The notes: generated by a model from the letters alone, not told the origin. 64,000 nucleotides of DNA from Paraburkholderia sediminicola (GCF_902859805.1 NZ_CADIKC010000009.1:310001-374000); one strand, 5' to 3'. Counted from the stretch's first letter, positions 17,017-26,477 are shown. Program-made: numbers and translations.

Positions 17017-18429
17017 TCACGCTCCAATCAGGCTTTGTCCGCACACGCGCACGATCTGGCCGCTCACGCCCGCCGATCCCGGATGCGCGAGCCACGCGAT
17101 GGTCTGCGCGACATCCACCGGCTGACCGCCCTGGCTCATCGAGTTCATCCGGCGGCCGGCTTCGCGGATGGTCAACGGAATCTTCGCAGTCATCTGCGTT
17201 TCGATAAAGCCGGGCGCGACCGCGTTGATCGTGATGCCGCGCGCGCGCAGATGCGGCGCCATGCTTTGAACCCGGCCGATCACGCCGGCTTTTGACGCGG
17301 CGTAATTGGTCTGGCCGAGATTGCCGGCAATGCCGCTGATCGACGACACGCCGATGATGCGGCCGCCGTCGCGCAGAATGCCTGCCGCGAGCAGGGCGTC
17401 ATCGATCCGCTCCTGCGCGGAGAGGTTGATGTCGATTACGCTTTGCCATGCGGCGTCGGTCATCTTCGCGATGGTTTTGTCTTTCGTGATGCCCGCGTTG
17501 TGCACGACGATGTCTACGCCCTGCTCGTCGAGCGCCGCGGCGATCTGCGCGGGCGCTTCGGGCGCGGCGATGTCGAAGGCGAGAGCGGTGCCGTTCAGTT
17601 GGCGCATGGTCGAGTCGAGCGCTTCGCGCGCCGACGGAATGTCGATGCCGATCACGTGAGCGCCTTCCGCGGCGAGCACGCTCGCAATCGATGCGCCGAT
17701 GCCGCGCGCCGCACCGGTCACGACGGCGCGCCGGCCCGCGAGCGGCTGGTTCCAGTCGAGCGCCTGCAAGGCGTCGGCGCCGGCGCGCACGCCGACGCGC
17801 ACCACCTGGCCCGAGACATAAGCGGAGCGTGGCGATAGAAAGAAGCGCAACGTCGCTTCGATACCGTTCTCGGCGCCTTGCTCCACGTAGACCAGATTCG
17901 CGGTAATGCCACGCCTTGCTTCCTTGCCGAGCGAACGCGTGAGGCCTTCGAGCGCGCGCTGCGCGGTCCATTGGCGCGGAGTTGCGCAGGTTTCCGGCGG
18001 CCTTCCCAGCACAATGATGCGGCCGCACTTGCCGAGCGAGCGCAATGTGTCGTGGAAGAATCCATGCAGCGGTTCAAGCTGGCTGCTGTCTTCGATCCCG
18101 CTCGCATCAAACAGCAGGGCAGTGAGCTTGCCGTGCGAACCGGACTCAGCCGGTTCGAAACGGCCCGTCATCAGACCATGGCGATTCGCGAGCGGCACCC
18201 ACAGCCCCGCGCTTTCATGCGCCACGCTGGTCATGCCGACGCTCGCCACGAGATTCGCGAGCGCATCGAGCAGATGCGGTTCGCGGCCCGCGCCGATCGC
18301 GATCAGTCCGTCGAACTCGGGGCGGTCGGCACGATAGCGGTGCAGCACCTCGGGCTTCGGTAAGCCCAGGGAGCGCGCGAGGCGCGCGCCGAACGGCGAG
18401 TTGACGAAGTTCAGGTATGAGTCGTTCAT
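17017..18429 (-). CDS. High-molecular-weight 3-oxoacyl-ACP/CoA reductase (FabG4-like)
   Basis: Short-chain dehydrogenase of 470 residues, about twice the normal FabG length. The C-terminal half is a complete SDR with the cofactor motif VVTGAARGIGAS, the NNAG-equivalent VHNAGIT, the Ser of GVSSISG and the catalytic Tyr/Lys in NYAASKAG. The N-terminal 200 residues look like a degenerate Rossmann domain without a glycine-rich motif. This resembles mycobacterial FabG4, which uses NADH and acts on CoA substrates. With the MaoC (R)-hydratase next door it probably oxidises (R)-3-hydroxyacyl-CoA. The ATG at 18429 is chosen over the upstream in-frame start at 18453. Confidence 0.85.
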   Translation of the reverse strand: MNDSYLNFVNSPFGARLARSLGLPKPEVLHRYRADRPEFDGLIAIGAGREPHLLDALANLVASVGMTSVAHESAGLWVPLANRHGLMTGRFEPAESGSHGKLTALLFDASGIEDSSQLEPLHGFFHDTLRSLGKCGRIIVLGRPPETCATPRQWTAQRALEGLTRSLGKEARRGITANLVYVEQGAENGIEATLRFFLSPRSAYVSGQVVRVGVRAGADALQALDWNQPLAGRRAVVTGAARGIGASIASVLAAEGAHVIGIDIPSAREALDSTMRQLNGTALAFDIAAPEAPAQIAAALDEQGVDIVVHNAGITKDKTIAKMTDAAWQSVIDINLSAQERIDDALLAAGILRDGGRIIGVSSISGIAGNLGQTNYAASKAGVIGRVQSMAPHLRARGITINAVAPGFIETQMTAKIPLTIREAGRRMNSMSQGGQPVDVAQTIAWLAHPGSAGVSGQIVRVCGQSLIGA

Positions 18430-18553
18430 ATTATTGGTTGCTCCGCTGGCCACGCTCCGAAGGAAGTCCCATGGGGGACTTCAAACGTGTGTCAGTGTGC
18501 ACCCAGTTTGAGGCATCTGGGTGAGCCCCGCCTGGATGTTTTTTTCAAGGCGC
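18430..18553 (-). other. fadE-fabG spacer with two hairpins
   Basis: The 124-nt gap between fadE and fabG holds two inverted repeats: GAAGTCCC/GGGACTTC around ATGG (18463-18482) and CACCCAG/CTGGGTG (18500-18523). Neither has a T tract. They could be an RNA-processing or attenuation element that separates fadE expression from the downstream genes. Only the repeats are seen directly. Confidence 0.4.
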
Positions 18554-21052
18554 TCAGGCCGCGAGCTCCAGCGCTTTTTCGAGCGCGTCCTTGCGCTTTT
18601 GCAAATTGGCGAGCATGTCGAAGTCGGCCGGGAAGTCGTCGACCTTCACGACTTGTGCGCCATACCGCGCATAGTCCTCGAGCACGCGGCGATCGTCGGC
18701 GTCGATCAGGCCTTTCTGTCGCGCCGTCTCGGTCCACGCGGCCAGTTGCGGCAGGCTCTGCGGCATCGGTTCGAGCAGGCCTTGTTTGACCGCGTCGCGC
18801 AATTTCTGGTCGATCTCCGTGAAGCGCGGGTTCAGCTCGAAGACGAGCTCACCGTAGCCGAGCGCGTCGACATCCGGATGCGGCACATACGAGTCGGACA
18901 CGAGGCGGTTGCGTGCCGCGCCCGGTGTTTGCATCAGTTCGGCGATCTCGGTGCCGAGGCGATCGGACGGCTCGCGATGCGGCAGGCCGAACGGAAATGC
19001 CAGCACGCGTACGAGACCCGCGGCAAGGCGGTTCGGGTAGTTCGCGAGTACGCCGTCGAGCGCCTGTTGTGCCTTGTACAGCGAATCTTCGACGCCCCAG
19101 CGCACCAGCGGCAGGTCTTCTTCCTGACGGCCTTCGTCTTCGAAACGCTTGAGCGTTGCGGAGATCAGGTAGAGCTGTGAGAGCACATCGCCGAGGCGCC
19201 CGGAGATGCGCTCCCGCCGTTTCAGATCGCCGCCGAGCACGAACATGGAGACGTCGGCGAGCAACGCGAACGCGGTGGAGATGCGAGTGGCCGCGCGGTA
19301 ATACGACAGCAGCGGGGCGTATGCCGTGCGCGGTTTGGTGATGAACGCGCCGCCCGTGACGCCATAAACGAAACTGCGCACCACATTGGAGAGCGTGAAG
19401 CTCACGTGGCCGAAGAAAGCCGCATCGAAATCGCGTAGCGCCTTGCTGCGATCCGTTTCCCGCGTGGCCTCCATTTCCTTCAGCACGTACGGATGACAGC
19501 GAATCGCCCCCTGGCCGAAGATGATCAGGCAACGCGTGAGAATGTTCGCGCCTTCCACGGTGATCGCAATCGGCACCTGCTGATACGCGCGGGCGAGGAA
19601 GTTCGACGGTCCCATGCAGATGCCCTTGCCGGCGGCGACGTCCATGCCGTCGTTGATGACCATGCGGGCGCGTTCGGTGATGTGATACTTGGCGATCGCC
19701 GAAATCACCGAGGGTTTTTCGCCGAGGTCCACCGCATGCGCGGAGAGGCGGCGCGCGGCGTCCATCACGTAGAGATTGCCGCCCATGCGGCCGAGCGCTT
19801 CCTGCACGCCCTCGAACTTGCCGACGGGGGTGCGGAACTGGCGGCGAATCGCGGCATAGGCGCCGGTGCCGCGCACGGCGATCTTCGCCATCCCCACATT
19901 CGACGACGGCAGCGAAATCGCGCGGCCTGCTGCGAGACACTCCATCAGCATGCGCCAGCCGTTGCCGACTTGCGCGCGGCCGCCGATCACCCAGTCGAGT
20001 GGAATGAAAACGTCTTTGCCCGAGTTCGGACCGTTCTGGAACACGGCATTAAGCGGCCAGTGACGGCGGCCGATGTTCACGCCCGGATGGTCGGTCGGAA
20101 TCAGTGCGCAGGTGATGCCGGGCTCTTCCTCCGAGCCGAGAAGATGGTCCGGATCGAGCGCGCGGAACGCAAGGCCGAGTACGGTCGCGATCGGTCCGAG
20201 CGTGATGTAGCGCTTGTCCCACGTCACGCGAAACCCCAGCGTTTCGCGGCCTTCGAACGTCCCCTTGCAGACGACGCCGACATCGGGAATCGCCGCCGCA
20301 TCGGAACCGGCGTAGGGGCTCGTCAACGCGAAGCAGGGGATATCGTCGCCGCGAGCGAGGCGCGGCAGATAGTGGTTCTTCTGGTCTTCGGTGCCGTAGT
20401 GCATCAGCAACTCAGCCGGGCCGAGCGAGTTCGGCACCATCACCGAAACGGCGGCGGCCGAGCAGCGCGTGGAGAGCTTCATGATGACCTGCGAATGCGC
20501 GTAAGCGGAGAACTGTTTGCCGCCGTACTGTTTCGGAATGATCATGCCCAGAAAGCCGTGCTCCTTGATGTACTGCCAGGTTTCCGGCGACAGGTCTTGC
20601 CACACCATGCTGGTTTCCCAGTCGTTCGCGAGATCGCAGAGTTGCTCGCATTCGACATCGAGAAACGCCTGTTCTTCGGCAGAGAGCGTGGCCGGACCGT
20701 AGCCGAGCAGCGTATCCCAATGCGGGCGTCCGGAGAATAGTTGGGCGTCCCACCAGACGGTGCCGGCTTCGATGGCGTCGCGCTCGGTCGGCGACATCTC
20801 CGGCAGGATCTTGCGGAAAATGTCGAGCACCGGTTTCGTGAGCCATGTACGGCGCAGCGGTTTGATCGTGAGGACGAGGGCGGGGAGCACGAAGACGATC
20901 GCGAGCAACGTTGTCGCCACCGGTCCCGCTGCTCCGCTGACATGCGCGGCCGCCACCCAGACGATCATGAAGGCAAGCCACCATGAGGCCCGCGCCTGAA
21001 CGTAGACGAGTGCGAGAGCGGCAATGACTAACACTAGGATGAACCACGGCAT
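18554..21052 (-). CDS. fadE: Acyl-CoA dehydrogenase, FadE type
   Basis: Large acyl-CoA dehydrogenase of 832 residues, close to the 814 of E. coli FadE, catalysing the first oxidation of acyl-CoA. Two or three N-terminal hydrophobic segments (about 1-65) are followed by the flavoprotein domain: LTSPYAGSDAA for substrate and FAD, NGWRMLMECLAAGRAISLPS, and VEGANILTRCLIIFGQGAIRCHPY. A FadE-specific C-terminal domain ends the protein. The ATG at 21052 has AGGAGG 7 nt upstream, which decides the start. It is the first gene of the leftward degradation cluster and lies next to a divergently controlled TetR gene. Confidence 0.9.
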   Translation of the reverse strand: MPWFILVLVIAALALVYVQARASWWLAFMIVWVAAAHVSGAAGPVATTLLAIVFVLPALVLTIKPLRRTWLTKPVLDIFRKILPEMSPTERDAIEAGTVWWDAQLFSGRPHWDTLLGYGPATLSAEEQAFLDVECEQLCDLANDWETSMVWQDLSPETWQYIKEHGFLGMIIPKQYGGKQFSAYAHSQVIMKLSTRCSAAAVSVMVPNSLGPAELLMHYGTEDQKNHYLPRLARGDDIPCFALTSPYAGSDAAAIPDVGVVCKGTFEGRETLGFRVTWDKRYITLGPIATVLGLAFRALDPDHLLGSEEEPGITCALIPTDHPGVNIGRRHWPLNAVFQNGPNSGKDVFIPLDWVIGGRAQVGNGWRMLMECLAAGRAISLPSSNVGMAKIAVRGTGAYAAIRRQFRTPVGKFEGVQEALGRMGGNLYVMDAARRLSAHAVDLGEKPSVISAIAKYHITERARMVINDGMDVAAGKGICMGPSNFLARAYQQVPIAITVEGANILTRCLIIFGQGAIRCHPYVLKEMEATRETDRSKALRDFDAAFFGHVSFTLSNVVRSFVYGVTGGAFITKPRTAYAPLLSYYRAATRISTAFALLADVSMFVLGGDLKRRERISGRLGDVLSQLYLISATLKRFEDEGRQEEDLPLVRWGVEDSLYKAQQALDGVLANYPNRLAAGLVRVLAFPFGLPHREPSDRLGTEIAELMQTPGAARNRLVSDSYVPHPDVDALGYGELVFELNPRFTEIDQKLRDAVKQGLLEPMPQSLPQLAAWTETARQKGLIDADDRRVLEDYARYGAQVVKVDDFPADFDMLANLQKRKDALEKALELAA

Positions 21053-21334
21053 GACGTTTCCTCCTGTTTCGATGGTGCGTGCGAACGCATCCACGGGTCG
21101 CGGACGGCTCGCGTTCTATTGATCTTCTAACTGGCGATGTTGCTGCTACGTCGCGTGCTCAGGGCGCTTTTGCGTTGCGCCCCTGCTGCGTTTTCCGTGT
21201 CGTTTTTTCAATTCGACAGCGTGACGTTGTTTAGGTGCGGGACTTAGACGTGCTGCTCGGATATGCGCTATTCGTTCATGTTCTTGCACGCGGGCGGCCC
21301 ATCGCGGCGCCGCCCGCATCAGCTTCAGTTCCAG

Positions 21335-22228
21335 TCAGGCCGTGCCGTGCAACGCGGGCTGAAATGAGCTCGCCTCAACGTCGCCGCTACGGCGTTCACC
21401 GTCCGAGACCGCCGACGCTGACGATTCGAATCCGCCAGATTCACTCGATCCGCCTGACGCCGGTTGCGTACCCGCCATACCTGCAGCAGGATTCGCGCCT
21501 TCCGTCTGGCCTTCCGGGGCGCCTTCGGTGGCGTCGCCCAGCACGGCGGCGAACGTGGCCAGTTGCGTGCCGTCGGGCAAGGGCGCTTTCAGTGCGGCGA
21601 CCATCAGCGAAGCAAGGCGCGCGATCAATTGCAGGTCGTTCATCGACTTGCCCTGCGAGAACTCCGAGATCAGGCTGTCGGTATCGGTGCCGGCCAGCAC
21701 TCCGGATAACGCGCCGATCGCGAAGTGCAGACGCCAGCCGAGTTCTTCACGCGGCAGATGCGGCAGCGCACGCTGGAACGCATCGAAAAAGCGCACCGCC
21801 ACGGACTCGTAATGCGCATTCAGAAAGTCGCGAATGAACGAGGATGGATCCGTGTAGGCGCGCCCCAGCAAGCGCAGAAACGCCTTGCCGCCGACCCGCG
21901 GATCGCGCGAGAGCCGCAGCGCCGGAATGAACATGGCGCCGAGCACGTGCTCGCAGGTCAAGCGCGCGCCGAGCATCTGGTCGAAGCGGTCGAGCAGCTT
22001 GAGCCGCTCCTGGTTGAGCCGGTCGAGCCGGCGCGACAGCATCGAGTGAATCAGCGATTCCTTGCTGCCGAAGTGGTAGTTGACTGCAGCGAGATTCACT
22101 TCGGCCCGCGAAGTAATCTGGCGCAGGGACATGGCCTCATAGCCGCATTCGATGAACAGTGTTTCGGCGGCGTCGAGGATGCGGGACTTCGTGTCGCCGG
22201 CATGCCGGCCTGTTGTGCGAACTGCCAT
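21335..22228 (-). CDS. TetR-family regulator of the fatty-acid degradation cluster
   Basis: TetR-type repressor of 297 residues. The N-terminal helix-turn-helix spans about residues 10-60 (RILDAAETLFIECGYEAMSLRQIT, then NLAAVNYHFGSKESL). The ligand-binding domain resembles PsrA-like lipid sensors (residues 70-215), and a low-complexity Ser/Gly/Ala tail of about 70 residues follows. The ATG at 22228 has GGGAGA upstream. It points left toward fadE, 282 nt away, and has a perfect palindrome upstream of its start. Acyl-CoA as ligand and fad genes as targets are inferred from the family and position. Confidence 0.8.
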   Translation of the reverse strand: MAVRTTGRHAGDTKSRILDAAETLFIECGYEAMSLRQITSRAEVNLAAVNYHFGSKESLIHSMLSRRLDRLNQERLKLLDRFDQMLGARLTCEHVLGAMFIPALRLSRDPRVGGKAFLRLLGRAYTDPSSFIRDFLNAHYESVAVRFFDAFQRALPHLPREELGWRLHFAIGALSGVLAGTDTDSLISEFSQGKSMNDLQLIARLASLMVAALKAPLPDGTQLATFAAVLGDATEGAPEGQTEGANPAAGMAGTQPASGGSSESGGFESSASAVSDGERRSGDVEASSFQPALHGTA

Positions 22229-22272
22229 TTTGCGTCTCCCAGTTGCCGGGCATCCGGCCCGCAAACAAGCGA

Positions 22273-22290
22273 TTCAAATGACTATTTGAA
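22273..22290. promoter_or_regulatory. Palindromic operator for the TetR regulator
   Basis: A perfect 7-bp inverted repeat, TTCAAAT-GACT-ATTTGAA, lies 44 nt upstream of the TetR start codon. Size, symmetry and position fit a TetR dimer site used for autoregulation. The same palindrome was not found in the gap before fadE, so direct control of fadE through this site is unproven. Confidence 0.55.
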
Positions 22291-22426
22291 ACAGCCGTTT
22301 TTTTCAGGATAAAGAAGGATCGGGACTGCGATCAAGGTTCGGTGTGGACTAACTCCTCTAGAAGACCTGACGAAGGTCCGTTTTTGCAATGCGCGCGGGC
22401 GCGTCAAACCGCGCGGAAATAAAAAA

Positions 22427-22454
22427 GGCCGTTCCGATCGAAATCGGAACGGCC
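22427..22454 (-). terminator. Intrinsic terminator downstream of the MFS gene
   Basis: A perfect 12-bp stem GGCCGTTCCGAT/ATCGGAACGGCC with a CGAA tetraloop. On the minus strand it is followed by six Ts (22426-22421). It is oriented to end leftward transcription from the MFS transporter gene, whose stop is about 210 nt upstream. Confidence 0.88.
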
Positions 22455-22663
22455 TCGTATTGCTTGCTACCTGTGTTTGGCCTTGCGTTTTTTTCTGGCA
22501 CCGGGTTCGCGTGATCCTGCTTTGCGTTTGCCCGGCGCCTGTAGTGCTGTTTATGCTGCTTTACGACGGTTCGAGCCGCCTTTGTAGCTATTGTGCCCGA
22601 TAACGCGCCGGCGAAATAGCTGTTTAGTTCGAACGCTTAAAGCTGTGCCGCGAGGCGGCTTCC

Positions 22664-23884
22664 TCAGGTGCTCGCCGCGACCTCTTTCGCCGATTGTGTC
22701 ATATCGATGCCGCGGCGTTCGCGGCTGAACGGAATCAACGCGGCGATCACCACCGCCACAATACCGATCACGACGGCCATGATCAGAGCGTAGTTGTTGC
22801 CGTGAGCTTCGGCGGCGCTCGCTTGCAGCGGGCCGTTCACCGACGCGATCAGATTGCCGAGCTGGTACACGAGACCCGGGAACGTCGCACGAATTTCATC
22901 GGGCGAGATTTCGTTCAGGTGCACCGGAATCACCCCCCATGCGCCTTGTACGGAGATCTGCATCAGGAAGGCGCCGGCCGCGAGCAGCACAGGCGTGGTG
23001 GAGAAGGCCCACAGCGGCAACACCGGCAACGCGATCAGGGCGGCAATAAAGATTGCGCGCTTGCGGCCGATCTTCTCCGAGAACCAGCCGAAGAACAGGC
23101 CGCCGCAAATCGCGCCGATGTTCAGCGTGATCGTGATCAACGACACCGTATGCGCGTCGAATCCATGCTGCACGCGCAGGAAGGTCGGATACAGATCCTG
23201 TGAGCCGTGCGAGAAGAAGTTGAACGCGGTCATCAGCACGATCGCGTAGAGCGACAGGCCAATGTTCTGCTTCAACGTGGCGACAAGACCCGGGCGCACT
23301 TTCTTCTCGAGCGTCTTGAAGGCCGGCGACTCCGGCACGTGCGCACGCACGTACAGCACGAGCAATGCCGGCAGCACGCCGACGAAGAACATGCCGCGCC
23401 AGCCGATGTATTGATAGAAGACGCCGAACACGACCGAGGCGAGCAGGTAGCCGCTCGGATAGCCGGCCTGCAGGAGACCCGAGACGATGCCGCGCGACTT
23501 GGGCGGCACGGTTTCCATCGTCAGTGCGCCACCCACACCCCATTCGCCGCCCATCGCGATACCGAACAGCGCGCGCAGCACGAGCAGGGTGGTCAGGTTG
23601 GGCGAAAAGCCGGACAGCAATTCAAGCAACGAGAAGCATGCGATGTTGACCATCAGCGTCGGACGGCGGCCGTACTTGTCGGCGAGCCAGCCGAAAATCA
23701 ATGCGCCGACCGGACGCATTATCAGCGTCAGCATAATGCCGAAGGCAACCGTCGGGATTTTTGTATTGAATTCCGCCGCGATATCTTTCAATACGAACAC
23801 CATTAGAAAGAAATCGAATGCGTCGAGGGTCCAGCCCAGATAGGCGGCGATCGTGACGTTTCTCTGTTCCCGTGTCCAGCTCAT
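22664..23884 (-). CDS. MFS transporter, sialate/lactate (SHS, JEN1-like) type
   Basis: Major facilitator transporter of 406 residues with twelve predicted membrane helices. The N-terminus GWTLDAFDFFLMVFVLKDIA and the loop GWLADKYGRRPTLM match the family of lactate and sialic acid:H+ symporters related to yeast Jen1. The second conserved loop reads GWFSEKIGRKRAI. The likely substrate is a monocarboxylate such as lactate or pyruvate; the family is wide enough that this is only an inference. It is monocistronic, with a clear terminator at 22427-22454. The region upstream is AT-rich and holds the divergent promoter for the MAPEG gene. Confidence 0.8.
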   Translation of the reverse strand: MSWTREQRNVTIAAYLGWTLDAFDFFLMVFVLKDIAAEFNTKIPTVAFGIMLTLIMRPVGALIFGWLADKYGRRPTLMVNIACFSLLELLSGFSPNLTTLLVLRALFGIAMGGEWGVGGALTMETVPPKSRGIVSGLLQAGYPSGYLLASVVFGVFYQYIGWRGMFFVGVLPALLVLYVRAHVPESPAFKTLEKKVRPGLVATLKQNIGLSLYAIVLMTAFNFFSHGSQDLYPTFLRVQHGFDAHTVSLITITLNIGAICGGLFFGWFSEKIGRKRAIFIAALIALPVLPLWAFSTTPVLLAAGAFLMQISVQGAWGVIPVHLNEISPDEIRATFPGLVYQLGNLIASVNGPLQASAAEAHGNNYALIMAVVIGIVAVVIAALIPFSRERRGIDMTQSAKEVAAST

Positions 23885-24291
23885 TGATTGTTCTCCTGAG
23901 TCTCCAATAACCCGTGTTTGACGACGGGCGGCTCTGCAGCCCCGTGCGACCCGTGGTGCGGGCTTCGAGCGAGTGTACGCCGAGCGTTAAACGCTTGCAT
24001 GGTTGATGCCGCGTTTATCCGTATTAATCCCTGGAGCGAATTCCGGTGCGAATCTCAATGCATGGCGAATGTCGGCTTAATGTAATTATTGTATTAATCA
24101 CGTTTGATGCATTGTTTGTTATTTGTAATGTGTTTTTGCCTTTAAGAGGCGGGGAATCAGGTCAATCTGACTGCGTCCTGGCGAGTGTTTGTAGAGGCGG
24201 CGCTCGCGGGATTCAGGTTGGCGACAGCGGATGCACGCGGGTATAACAGCGGCTCGCGGCATTCGCGCCGCGCATACAAGGAGACTGACGA
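23885..24291. other. Intergenic, AT-rich divergent promoter region
   Basis: Gap between the leftward MFS gene and the rightward MAPEG gene. The part around 24010-24145 is clearly AT-richer than its surroundings, with TTAATGTAATTATTGTATTAAT-like runs, and should hold both promoters. An open frame at 24046-24246 has no ribosome site or recognisable domain and is not called. No stable palindrome was identified. Confidence 0.45.
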
Positions 24292-24672
24292 ATGACGATT
24301 CCGCATTTATGCCTGCTCATCGTGGTGGTGCTGCCGTTCCCGTGGATCATGCTGGCGAAGGTCAGCAAGCGCTACGACAATGCCGTGCCGCGCGCTTATC
24401 TCGCGGGCCTCCAAGGCTGGCGTGGGCGTGCTCACGCTGCGCATCAGAACGCGTGGGAAGCATTGGCGATGTTCACCGCAGCGATCGTCGTCGCGGGGCA
24501 GGCGGGCGGTTCGGGTTCGAGTCCATGGATCAACTGGCTGGCGATTACCTTTGTCGTCGCGCGCGTGCTGCACGGCGTTCTGTATGTGGCGAACCTGGCG
24601 TCGCTGCGCTCGTTGGTATGGTTTGTCGGCGTCGCTTGCGTGGTGTCGATGTTTTTCGTGTCGGTGAACTGA
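24292..24672 (+). CDS. MAPEG-family membrane protein
   Basis: Integral membrane protein of 126 residues with four hydrophobic helices, as in the MAPEG family (membrane-associated proteins in eicosanoid and glutathione metabolism). The helix 2 signature, with AHQNAWEALAMFTAAI, is the usual bacterial form. Bacterial members are assumed to bind glutathione, but many have no tested activity. The start has a clear AAGGAG site 8-13 nt upstream. It appears monocistronic, 220 nt before the ClC gene. Confidence 0.8.
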   Translation: MTIPHLCLLIVVVLPFPWIMLAKVSKRYDNAVPRAYLAGLQGWRGRAHAAHQNAWEALAMFTAAIVVAGQAGGSGSSPWINWLAITFVVARVLHGVLYVANLASLRSLVWFVGVACVVSMFFVSVN

Positions 24673-24892
24673 GGGACACGAAGCGTGGGGCGGGACCGAT
24701 AGATGTATGCGCATGCATCGTCGGTTCTCACGATCCGGGTTGGTTCAAATGTTTACGTTTCCATTGCAGGAAGCGGGTGCGTGCAATCTATGCGCATGAC
24801 GCATCAGTCGAGTAGAAAAAGCAATTTGATTCATGTTGCGACGCGGAATAAGATGATCGCTATTCCGTTAATTCCGCCTCTGTCGACGCACC

Positions 24893-26224
24893 ATGTCAGT
24901 CAAATCAATCACTTCGGAGCCACGGCGCCGCGCGCGCAATCCACTTGCGGCGCTGGCCTTCGTCACGTTGCTGACGGGGATCGGCGCCGGTCTCGGCGGC
25001 ATGTTGCTCGCCTTGCTGCTGCACGGTATTCAGCACCTCGCGTATGGCTACAGCGTGACGCACGTAATCAGCAGCGAGAGTTTCCTGGAAGGCGTTACCG
25101 GTGCCACACCTGAGCGGCGTGTACTTGTCCTGACGATGTGCGGACTGGTTGCAGGGCTCGGCTGGTGGTTGCTGTATCGCTTCGGGCGGCCGCTCGTGAG
25201 CATTCGTCAGGCTGTCAAATCCGACGATCCGCGTATGCCGGTGGTGAGCACTATCGTGCATGCCCTGCTGCAGATCGTGACGGTAGCGCTCGGCTCGCCG
25301 CTCGGACGCGAAGTTGCGCCGCGTGAGATCGGTTCGGTACTGGCCGGCTGGCTCTCACATCGCGCGGGCTTATCGGTTGAGCAGAGCCGGATCATGGTCG
25401 CGTGCGGTGCCGGTGCGGGTCTGGCCGCTGTCTACAATGTGCCGCTTGGCGGCGCGGTGTTCGTGCTCGAAGTTCTGTTGGGCACGTTTGGCTGGAAGGC
25501 GCTGGTGCCGGCTGTGGTGACGTCGGCCGTTGCGGCGCTGGTCGCGCAATTCGGTCTGGGCAACGAGCATCAGTATCTGGTGCCGTCGTTGACGGTGAGT
25601 ACCTCGCTGATCGTCTGGTCTGTGGTGTGCGGTCCGATTTTCGGCGCTGCGGCGTGGGGCTTTACGGAGCTCACGAAACGCGCGCGGGCAGAGGCGCCGA
25701 AGGATTGGCGATTGCCCGTATTGTCGTTGTTGAACTTCGCGATCATCGGCGTGCTGGCGATGCATTTTCCGCAGTTGCTCGGCAATGGCAAAGGGCCTGC
25801 GGGACTGGCGTTCGACGGCAACCTGACGATGGCGCTCGCGGCGATGCTGCTGGTGCTGAAGGTGGTGATCACCGCGAGTAGTTTGCGCGCGGGTGCTGAG
25901 GGCGGCTTGTTGACGCCCGGGCTTGCGAATGGTGCGTTGTTGGCGATCGTCCTCGGCGGAGCCTGGAGCCTGTTCTGGCCGGGTGCTTCTTCAGGCGCAT
26001 TTGCTATTGTCGGCGCGACGGCGTTTCTGGCCGCCTCGATGCAGATGCCGATTACGGCGGTGGTACTCGTTTTTGAGTTTACTCGTGTGAGCCACGACTT
26101 TCTGATTCCGGTTCTGTTTGCTGTCGGCGGCGCTGCGTTGAGTTTTCACGCATGCGCGAAGTGGGTGCCTGTGCTGCAGTTCAGTGCTGGTTTCAATTGG
26201 GGTGGGGCTGGCAAAGCGCGATAA
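24893..26224 (+). CDS. ClC-family chloride channel or H+/Cl- antiporter
   Basis: ClC-type anion transporter of 443 residues with about ten hydrophobic segments. The selectivity region GSPLGREVAPREIGS includes the gating glutamate after Arg (E148 of E. coli ClcA), which suggests gated or proton-coupled transport. GAGAGLAAVYNVPLGGAVFVLE and the late helix GATAFLAASMQMPITAVVLVFE match the family. There is no C-terminal CBS pair. It ends 29 nt before the left copy of the 46-bp repeat, so in an ancestor without the island it would have lain beside the tRNA-Leu gene. Confidence 0.88.
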   Translation: MSVKSITSEPRRRARNPLAALAFVTLLTGIGAGLGGMLLALLLHGIQHLAYGYSVTHVISSESFLEGVTGATPERRVLVLTMCGLVAGLGWWLLYRFGRPLVSIRQAVKSDDPRMPVVSTIVHALLQIVTVALGSPLGREVAPREIGSVLAGWLSHRAGLSVEQSRIMVACGAGAGLAAVYNVPLGGAVFVLEVLLGTFGWKALVPAVVTSAVAALVAQFGLGNEHQYLVPSLTVSTSLIVWSVVCGPIFGAAAWGFTELTKRARAEAPKDWRLPVLSLLNFAIIGVLAMHFPQLLGNGKGPAGLAFDGNLTMALAAMLLVLKVVITASSLRAGAEGGLLTPGLANGALLAIVLGGAWSLFWPGASSGAFAIVGATAFLAASMQMPITAVVLVFEFTRVSHDFLIPVLFAVGGAALSFHACAKWVPVLQFSAGFNWGGAGKAR

Positions 26225-26253
26225 GTTTTTTTGCCTTTGCCGGACAGCCCAAA

Positions 26254-26299
26254 AACAAAAAACCCCGTGAAGCGCTAAGGCTTAACGGGGTGCTTTGTT
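26254..26299. repeat. Left copy of 46-bp direct repeat (candidate attL)
   Basis: Forty-six bases identical to 35787-35832, the terminator of the first tRNA-Leu gene. The core CCCCGT...ACGGGG forms a hairpin flanked by an A6 run. Here it lies just after the ClC gene with no tRNA beside it. A perfect direct repeat flanking an 9.5-kb accessory gene block is what site-specific insertion next to a tRNA would leave. Confidence 0.8.
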
Positions 26300-26477
26300 C
26301 CATGTATTTGTTGACGTACTCATTAGGCGCTGGCGGAGCACGGACTGTTGTGATGCAAGGGAGCTTTGGCCTCCCTCTTGCTGATCTCGACAGTCCCTTA
26401 ATCCGACGTGCCGCGCCTGCGCGAAGCGCTTGATGTGGCTGAAAGGTTTCCTTCGACACGAGTCGGCGATGTCGCGA

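Noticed and set aside
24046-24246. Rightward 66-residue open frame with a hydrophobic start
   Set aside because: No ribosome site, lies in the AT-rich promoter region and ends in low-quality sequence.
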